A stretch of 64,000 nucleotides of DNA. Source: Ceratothoa steindachneri. Lineage: Eukaryota; Arthropoda; Malacostraca; Isopoda; Cymothoidae. This document shows, piece after piece, positions 57,014 to 64,000 of this stretch. The notes under the pieces were generated by a model. That model did no database searches. It saw nothing but the letters and a program-made list of their open reading frames with translations, and was not told where the DNA came from. The stretch's first letter is position 1; every line of letters begins with the position of its first letter. Both the position numbers and the translations under genes were made by a program. The stretch is from positions 98,175,413-98,239,412 of the forward strand of contig OZ018318.1 in the NCBI GenBank assembly GCA_963969495.1, given 5' to 3'.

Positions 57014-58667
57014 ATGAGGAAGACAAAGGAGAAGAAGTTTGATAGAAAGAAGCTGGTCTCCGCTATACGGGTCCCTTTGCGCGTCCAAAAGAGCACGCAA
57101 AAACCCGACAGGAATAATTTTTTTCGGATAATATGGCGAACTCGGAGTTGTGCTAGTGAGGCTGCTAGATTACTCTAACTCGTAAATCGCAATTTGCCAG
57201 AATGACAAAGTTGTTGATAAACTTCTATCGGAGAGTGTCAGAAGAATTGAACACGATCGGATTGGCCGCTAAGGTGCCCCTTCCCCCAGATTGAGGTCCA
57301 TAAAACGGTGAGGCTGCTAGATTACTCTAACTCGTAAATCGCAATTTGCCAGAACGACAAAGTTGTAGATAAACTTCTATCGAAGAGAGTGTCAGAAGAA
57401 TTAAACACGATTATATTGGTGGCTAAGGTGCCTCTTCCCCCAGATTGAGGTCCATAAAACGGTCTATTGCCGTCAAATAGACCCCTGAATCGGTGACCAT
57501 AGGGCAGAAGAAATAAAAGAAGAATTGAAAGAGCTACGTCCTTGGAAAAAATTAAAATATTCGTATGTGTTAAAAAATATATTCCGCGAGAATAACATTG
57601 CGAAGAATGCAAGGGATTTAGGCATACTCGCTTTCATCCTGAAGATAACCGCTAGCAAATTAAAACCAATGACTATGTTATTGTAAAAACATGTTTCAAT
57701 TGTTTTGTGATCGAAAAACACGTCACCTGGGAGTGTCCGATGAAAGAAGTAAAGTGGTGCTTTGAATGCAGTGGAAAAAATCTTAGGTCGCGTGATGTCG
57801 ACTCCCAGACGAATACATGCCTGAACTGCAACTGGAGCCATCGCACTATAGCAATGGCGTGCCCAATAAGACCAGAGATAATAGACAAAAAATAGAGAAG
57901 GACAGGCCAGAGGAAGAGAGGCAGAATCTTACATTTGCCAAAGTTGCTAAGGACACGGCTGAGAAGATTCAACCGACAAAAAACTAAACATATCAGTATG
58001 CATCCTGCATGCACACGTTCTCAATGTAGCAAAGCCGGATTCGTATTCAGGAGAATTGAACCTCATGTTTAAAAATAAAAGGTTAAAACAGATGTGGTTT
58101 CCTGGGAAATCTCTCTGTGAACATTCTAAGTGACCGGTATTAGCCCGGGATGAATAACCAGGCCCAAATGCAACATAAGTCCCTAATCCAAGATAAATTC
58201 CCGGAGTCTAACTAGGGTGCAATAAGAGACCCGAGACTCAGGAAGAGCATACAACAAAGTCATGAAAAGTGGTGAAAGTATAGGCAGCCCTAGAAGACAT
58301 CAACAACGAGGAGGCTGCATCCGAATTGAAAGATCAGGAGGAAGGGAGCGTTCACCCAACTGCTGAGCCAAGAGGAACGCTAAATTTTAATTTAAGGTTT
58401 TTCTCCTTCAAAAAACTCTCTTTCCCCAAAAGTTACACTGAATTGATTCAAGGAATCAAAAGGGGTTATTATAAATAGGAGTTTGAGGGCCCTTATTTAG
58501 GTCGCAAGGTTTTCAAAATTATAACGGGTGGCACTTTGGAAATCCCACAGGACCTATGCTATAGAGTGCAAAAGGAAGAATTCAAGAAGAAAAGAAGCAG
58601 GAAGACTAAATCGGCCATCGAACGGGAAACTCACAAGGCCGAAAAAAATGAAGTCACGAAGAAATAA
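57014..58667 (+). pseudogene. LINE A ORF1, zinc-knuckle protein
   Basis: The ATG at 57,014 (MRKTKEKKFDRKKLVSAIRV) is chosen because B has the equivalent ATG (MRKHKK). VLVRLLDYSNS and AICQNDKVVDKLL follow; this part is duplicated in tandem (152 bp, 57,156-57,461), disrupting the frame. Then CRQIDPWIGDHRAEEIKEEL, LKNIFRENNIAKNARDLGIL, and the knuckles at 57,685-57,870: CFNCFVIEKHVTWEC (C-x2-C-x5-H-x4-C), a degraded CFECSG, and CLNCNWSHRTIAMAC (C-x2-C-x3-H-x6-C). After ILHAHVLNVAKPDSYS and MWFPGNLS the C-terminus is basic (FKKKRSRKTKSAIERETHKA) and ends at TAA 58,665-58,667, seven bases before the ORF2 ATG. Frameshifts make it nonfunctional. Confidence 0.82.
57156..57461. repeat. 152-bp tandem duplication in LINE A ORF1
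   Basis: GTGAGGCTGCTAGATTACTC begins at 57,156 and again at 57,308; each unit ends GAGGTCCATAAAACGGT. The units are nearly identical, so the duplication is younger than most of the decay. Element B and C have this region once. Confidence 0.92.
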
Positions 58668-58674
58668 AATTAAA

Positions 58675-61240
58675 ATGGCTCATATTAGGAAACTAAAAAT
58701 AATAAGTCCCAACTTTACTGGATGGAATGATAAGAAGTTCTCTCTAAGTAATGCATACCTAAAGAAAGATCCAGACATAATTCTGCTTAACGAGATGAAT
58801 ATTGACCCCGAGACATATAAGATTAATTTGTTCAATATTACTGTACTAACTAAAACTACCAACAAAGACAGTTTTGACGGCGTTGCAATGGCAGTATGGA
58901 ATGATTTAACTTTCAAGAACCTCAAGGACATAGACGAAGCTTACCTAACGATTAGCGTATGAATATCATCTTGTAACTTATCGTAGTGACCAAATACCAA
59001 TCCCCAAAGAGGGACTTCTTACTCTTAAACAACTTTATGGAGGTTTTTGGTAAAAATTATCAGGCAATATTCATGGGTGATCTAAGCGCCCAAAGTAGAG
59101 CCACTAAATAATCCCAAAACTTCAACATGGGCGGCAAAACCCTCGACATACTATTCGAAGGTGGAATAGAGGACCACATAGGGCAGGAATCCCGAACTCC
59201 CTCCGTCCAAACAGGGCCACGCAGCCCGATATAGTTTTAGCAGTTACGGACCTCCAATATAACTATCCAATCGAGAAACGAGTCCCCCATAAATAAGCGA
59301 ATACGAAATTATATTACTAAAACTGTCTCTAGACCCAATCTAAGTTAGATGCACTCCGGAAGTCGTACAAGAACGCTAAATGACCAGGCTACTCGGAAGA
59401 TGTGGCTAAACACCGGCAGGGCGATTTATCGTAAGCATTCTAGAAATGATAGAACAAGAGCTCTAAAACCTGTTGGAAGAGTTGGTCAAGGCTGACAGGA
59501 AACATGTTCCAATAGCAGCATATAGAACGTTACCACATCCAATCGAGACTGCTGAAATCGAAAAACTCGAACAGCAATACAGCATCTTGAGAGAAACCAT
59601 CGAACAGAACGGATCACAAAGAGGACACAAGGCTTGTTTGCAGCCGGTAAAACAAGAGCTGATTGCCACCACGGCATTAGAAAGAAGTGCGAGATGGGTT
59701 TGTTTCGTGAAAGCCATAGAGAGTGAATTAAATCCAACCAAATTCTTGCACAAAATCAACATTGCTAGAAGCAAACGACAAGCTAAACCCAGAATCAAAC
59801 TAAAACACGACGAGGGAGAAGCAAAAGAACCCCAAGAGATAGAAGCCGCTTTTAGTAAATACTAGAAGGGAGTATTTGACATCTCTCCCAAAGAAAACGA
59901 AGACTTCGACAGGCAGCACGAGTTAAGCGTAATAGAAGAGTTAGAACTAAATCGCCTTGAGATCCTCCCCAATAACGCAGCATCACCCACGCTTCTGGAG
60001 GAAGAAGGTATTGAGCCGAGTACCATCAAGGAACTGAAAATAACACTCCTGGATACCAAACAGAGGGAAATCAACGAATTGGATTTGAAGCCATAATTAG
60101 TGCAGGCTATTTCTCGGAAACTATGAAAAAAGGGAAAATTATATTCCTGCCGAAACTCGGCAAACCCCCTAACAGATCGGCAAACTTCAGGCTAATTACA
60201 TTATTAGAAACACTGGCGAAACTATTGAAAAGAGCGATAAAGGACCGAATGATCAGACTTCGGGAAAAAAGATCCCAAATACCAAACCGCCAGCATGGGT
60301 TCATAAAAAAGTATCGAAACGGCCCTAGCCATTCTAGTACAAACAATAGCTAAGGCAAAGTTCGACAAGAACTATACCGACATTTTACTTAGGGACATAC
60401 AAAAAGCCTTTATAAAGTTTGGAGAATTTCCTAAGGTACAAAATAAGAAGGTTGGGGCTACCCTCAGCCCTAGTAAAATGCCTATGTGACTGTGTCACAG
60501 ACTGATCGGCCTATATTTCATTGAACGGTTACGACGGCCCGAACTTCGAGTTCTCTCAGAGTGGCCCTCAGGGAAGCTAAATAAGTCCATCTCTCTATAT
60601 TATCTACACGATGGACTTACCGAGCCCAGTCAATGACTCTACAAGATATATACAATTTTCCAATGACATCACAATAGTCGCAAACTGGACATACAAGCAT
60701 ACCCCAACAATGGAAAGAATTACGGTGGCTGAGGTCGCAAATACAAAGGAATTTGAGCGAAAATTTGAAAATTTGCACAGATGAAAAAATTTTCTCCATT
60801 ATGACTACAGGATGACGCAAACCTCTAGAGTGCAGACAGAAGAAATAAGAAATAGTTATGAAAAAGAAGGAAAATTTCTGCCGATACGGCTATGGAAAAC
60901 ATGTCACAGAGAGAGTTATACTAGTGAAGGCACATTTAACTTAACTATTCCAACTTAAAGGCCTGAAAGTAGAGAGTAAGAAAAAGATGTATAATGCTAT
61001 CGGCAAAAACTATACTGCTCTACCCTGCTATCCTAATTCAAAAATTTCTCAAAATAAATGCTCTAAAACTCCAGAGGTTTCAAAATGGAGCAGTTTATAT
61101 CAACACGAACATCAGGAGAGAGTGAAAAGACTAAGACAACTACAAAGAGAAATAAACCATCCAGCCACAATTGTGTCCTTACACGGAAGAGCTTGCAAGG
61201 TGTGGGGCAAACTAAACTATACTAAACGAAGAAGAGCATA
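58675..61240 (+). pseudogene. LINE A ORF2: AP endonuclease and RT
   Basis: The start MAHIRKLKIISPNFTGWNDK is conserved with B, C, I and J. Endonuclease: DPDIILLNEMNIDPE, FDGVAMAVWND, IDEAYLTISV (to 58,962), then in other frames FMGDLSAQSRATK (GDLNA altered) and RTPSV...PI (TxPDIV lost). Linker (59,473-59,865): RYLP-free helical region ending EAKEPQEIEAAFSKY. RT: IIFLPKLGKPPNRSANFRLI and RQHGFIKKYR (60,123-60,353), LLRDIQKAFIK (motif A with Asp lost after AF), FSNDITIVANW where FADDITI is expected, KMYNAIGKNYTALPCYPNSK. The C-terminal open frame ends at 61,241. Both RT catalytic sites are damaged. Confidence 0.82.
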
Positions 61241-61559
61241 GGTCAATAGAAATCCCACAAAACCACATGATCAACAACTGAGGGATTTTTAGCAGCGAGA
61301 AACCCGATACCCGGGAAGAACTGCCCCCAATATTTACAGTTAGATGAGATTGAAGAGCAAATGCATAAACAACTAAAATAAAATGTGAATTAACGAAGAG
61401 CTCCATAGGTGTGAAAGCCTCCATCTATTTAGACAGAAGACTGAATAGAATGAATCGGCAAAAAGAACCTACGAGATGACTGGTAACCCAGCAACTAACT
61501 CTAACTCTCACTCACATCCCATCACCACTTCACCTTAACACTTAATGTCCAGTTTACTT

Positions 61560-61605
61560 TCACAAAACACTTTTTTCTTCTATCTTTTTTCAAGACGTAA
61601 GACGT
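61560..61605 (+). other. LINE A 3' terminus with GACGTAA tail
   Basis: The element ends TTCTTCTATCTTTTTTCAAG followed by GACGTAAGACGT, then LINE B begins. LINE G ends, on its strand, with TTCTATCTTTTTC, AAGACGTAAAACGTAAGAC and then its target duplication. Both ends show repeats of a 7-mer near GACGTAA in place of poly(A). Confidence 0.75.
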
Positions 61606-62086
61606 ATCATAGATGGACGAATAACAGATTTCAAAATTTTACTAGCTAAATTTTGTAAGCAATCGTGATTTCATACACTCAGAAGCAAGATTCATCGTTA
61701 ATTGAAGAAGATCCATGAAGAGACGCTTGCCACCTGACAGGGGTTTGAGGAGACACCTTACAAGGACGATCTTTCCTTTCCTGTCCACCCTTTTTCGGGC
61801 GAGTCGGCTAGGCAAGTTAAGTCTCCATAGATACATCTCAATCAGGAGCCTTATCTGAACCTTGTGGCTAACTCGGCGAAGGCCGAAGCTTAGCAAGGTA
61901 TGGGTTAGATCCGTGTGAGTGGCGGAAATGAGTGTCCTGGGCGCAAAAACTATTATGGCTAGGTGATAAGCAGGTAGATAGGGTTACTGACTCACCGACT
62001 GAATAAGCAAGGTAAATAACTGGATATAACGGCACCCTTTATCTATATTTAACCTCTCTCTCTTTTCTATTTCGCATTTTTGGCCG

Positions 62087-63661
62087 ATGAGGAAACACAA
62101 GAAGATTGGCTAGCAAATCAATGGACTCTACCAAACTAGTCCCTTTGCCCGTCTGGAAGGGTGCACCAAACCCGACCGGACGAACATATTCAGGATCATC
62201 TACGGAAAACTTGGAGTGGTACTATAGCGGCTATTGGACTACTCCAATTCATATATGACAATATTTCAGAACGATAAGAATGAGGACAAGCTCCTATCAA
62301 GGAGAGCCATGGAGGTGTTAGAAGGAATTGGGTTTGAGTAAAAAATCCGAAAGCAGTCTATTGTTGGCAAATCGATCACTGGATCGGCGAACATAAGGCC
62401 GACCAGATTAAAGGTGAAATTAAGCAGGGTCAGAACTGGGCCAAAGTAAAAGAGGTTATAAATTGACTAGTTGCAACAACGGTGCGAACATACCATTGTT
62501 TTTAGAGTGAATTTCCGGGAGACCGATATGGCATAGCATTTCACCTGAAAATTACGCCGAAATAGATCAAAAGCGATGACTTTTTCAGCGTCCAAACGTG
62601 ATTTAGCTACTTCGCATTAGAAACTACGTAACCCAAGAATGCCCCTTGAAGGATATGAAATGGTGTTCAGAGTTCAGTAGCAAAACGCATACGTGGCACA
62701 AATCTTACTCCCAAATAAAGAAGTGTTTGAATTGCAAATGAAGCCACTGACCATGGCAATGGTTTGCCCGAGAAAATGCGAATTCATTGAAAACAAAAAG
62801 GAGGAGAAAACAATGATAGAAGAAGACAGGAAAAACCTTACTTTCGCCAAAGTCGCAAAGGCCACAAGTGGACAGATGCAACTGGCGGAAAACAAAATCG
62901 AGATAAAGCAGAGCGAATCCCTAAATATTCTGACATGCATCTTGCATGCTCATGTGTTAAAAGTAGCCAATCCTGTATAATACACGAAAGAACTGAACCT
63001 CATGCTGAAGAATAACGAGCTAAATGCTAATGTGCCTACCCGAGACATCTCCCTCGGTGGATATTTTGAACGTACGATATAAGCCAATGTCAACAGTACA
63101 AGCGCATTCACAGCAAAACTCCACGTGCTGGACAGAGACACAACTTCACAGCTCAGCCGAATCAAATGACCCGAGGCTGAGGAAAAAGTGCACCAGTGCC
63201 AATAAAATGTTATGAAGACTAAGGCTACTCCAGTAGAGAGTAAATGTGAAGAACCCGACGCAAATGTCCAAGCTGAAACCCACGAAGCAACGAGGTAGAT
63301 ACTTACCACCGAGACTCCCAAGGAAGGTGAAGAGAGAGAGCAACAGGGGTTCAACTTAAGGTTTTTCTCGTGGGAAGAAAGACCCTTCCCGAAAAAATAA
63401 CGAATTAATTCTGGGAATAAAGTGAGGTTACATTCAATAAGAATTTGAGGGTTCATACACTGATCATGGGGTAAAAAAATCATTACAGGCGGCAACTTGG
63501 TAATTCCCAAAGACCTGTGCCACATAGTTACATGAGAGAAGTTCGAGAGAAAGCGTAGCGGGAGAGCGAATTCGCCCATCGAGTGGGAAACCAAAACGAC
63601 AGAAAGAAGATCGAGTCAAGAAGAAAAAACACTTAAATTATGGCCCAACTCAGAAAATTAA
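62087..63661 (+). pseudogene. LINE B ORF1
   Basis: The ATG at 62,087 (MRKHKK) is the counterpart of the A start. A frameshift leads to LLDYSNSYMTIFQNDKNEDK and LLSRRAMEVLEGIGFE (about 62,245-62,335), then HKADQIKGEIKQGQNWAKVK-like sequence (62,390-62,455), YVTQECPLKDMKWCSEFSSK (first two knuckles, incomplete) and KKCLNCK followed by a shift that ruins the third. The open frame 62,693-62,980 has RKNLTFAKVAKATSGQMQLA and TCILHAHVLKVANPV. The C-terminal SGRANSPIEWETKTTERRSS runs to a stop at about 63,659, overlapping the ORF2 ATG by about 20 bases. Nonfunctional. Confidence 0.78.
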
Positions 63662-64000
63662 AGATAGCCAGCCACAATATTGCGGGATGGAATGAAAAAA
63701 GGCATTCCATAATCAACGCCTACTTGAAAGAATATCCCGAAATAATAATACTGAATGAAATTAATATAGACCCTGAAGCGAATAAAAGAAAGCTATTTAA
63801 CTTCACCGTCATCGCTAAAAGCACCAATGATGTCAACTTAGACGGTGTCACAATCGCAGTAAGAAATGACATAGGATTCAGCAAACTCAAGGATTTGGAC
63901 GAAGCTTACCTAGCGAATATGTAGCATAAGTATCTCCCTCGGGAATCTGATCAACATGACAGGGTACTGCCCCTCAAGGAGGGACTTCTTACCCTTCCAC
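63640..64000 (+). pseudogene. LINE B ORF2 start, partial (AP endonuclease)
   Basis: The ATG at 63,640 gives MAQLRKLKIASHNIAGWNEK, then AYLKEYPEIIILNEINIDPE, the DPEANKRKLFNFTVIAKSTN stretch, LDGVTIAVRND and LKDLDEAYLANM before a stop at 63,924. The sequence after it (ISLGNLINMTGYCPSRRDFLPF-like, cut here by the window) is in another frame, so there is a frameshift near 63,910. The catalytic-type N (in SHN) and E (in LNE) are present. The remainder of the domain is outside the window. Confidence 0.82.

Larger units (their letters stand above)
56641..61605 (+). mobile_element. LINE A, full-length structure (4,965 bp)
   Basis: A two-ORF LINE with both ends definable. The 5' end ATCATAGATGG is shared with B (61,606) and, diverged, with C. 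The 3' end is TTTTCAAGACGTAAGACGT, shared with LINE G. Layout: 5' untranslated region of about 370 bp, ORF1 57,014-58,667, ORF2 58,675 to about 61,240, 3' untranslated region to 61,605. LINE B starts at the very next base. Both ORFs are decayed, with stops, frameshifts and catalytic substitutions. Zinc knuckles, AP endonuclease, RT and no visible RNase H place it in the I/Jockey group. Confidence 0.85.
61606..64000 (+). mobile_element. LINE B, 5' part, runs out of the window
   Basis: Starts ATCATAGATGGACGAATAAC directly after the tail of LINE A, in the same orientation. The 5' untranslated region (61,606-62,086, about 480 bp) aligns with that of A (AGCAAGxTTCATC, CCTGACxGG, CTTTCCTTTCCT, GTCTCCATAG) and is longer by an insertion near 61,900-61,990. 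ORF1 and the beginning of ORF2 follow; the rest lies beyond 64,000. Confidence 0.83.

Noticed and set aside
57673..58014. Minus-strand frame opposite the LINE A zinc knuckles
   Set aside because: Shadow of the knuckle-coding plus strand.

Overview
This window looks like repeat-rich intergenic or heterochromatic DNA from an invertebrate animal, probably an arthropod. It is AT-rich, carries long (TA)n arrays, and has no operon-like gene order. Nearly all recognisable protein homology is to eukaryotic transposable elements: mariner and Tc1 transposons, a Penelope-like element with a GIY-YIG nuclease, an RTE-type LINE fragment, many I/Jockey-group LINE copies (CCHC ORF1, AP endonuclease plus reverse transcriptase ORF2), and solo LTRs. 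I recognise no host gene. The species cannot be fixed from sequence alone.

Layout. 1-12 kb is mostly noncoding and holds dead DNA transposons (Tc1-like at 2.4 and 6.0 kb; mariner-like at 3.3, 6.9 and 9.1 kb) and a GC-richer LTR-like repeat at 4.6 kb. 12-20 kb holds an RTE remnant, a solo LTR at 16,069-17,061 with a clean 5-bp target duplication, and simple repeats. 20-26 kb holds a decayed LINE on the minus strand and a Penelope-like element on the plus strand. A mariner with an intact 349-codon transposase gene lies at 26,077-27,378 inside a (TA)n tract; it is the only long undamaged coding region in the window. 28-29 kb holds a relative of the 4.6-kb repeat.

From 30 kb to the end the sequence is almost wall-to-wall LINE copies. 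D and E (minus) lie head-to-tail. E and F are 5'-truncated and face away from each other at 34,440. A cecropia-type mariner lies just past F. LINE H (plus) is split by LINE G (minus), with a 17-18 bp target duplication. A fragmentary element J carries a duplicated 305-bp segment. Then come fragment L, element C (minus), element I (minus, carrying a second copy of the solo LTR), and finally two copies, A and B, joined exactly head-to-tail on the plus strand.

The A/B/C/G group allows some reconstruction of one LINE family. It has a conserved 5' terminus (ATCATA), an ORF1 with three zinc knuckles, an ORF1 stop that nearly coincides with the ORF2 start, an ORF2 with an AP endonuclease and RT, and a 3' tail made of GACGTAA-like 7-mers instead of poly(A). 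The exact A-B junction and this unusual tail are the observations I would follow first.
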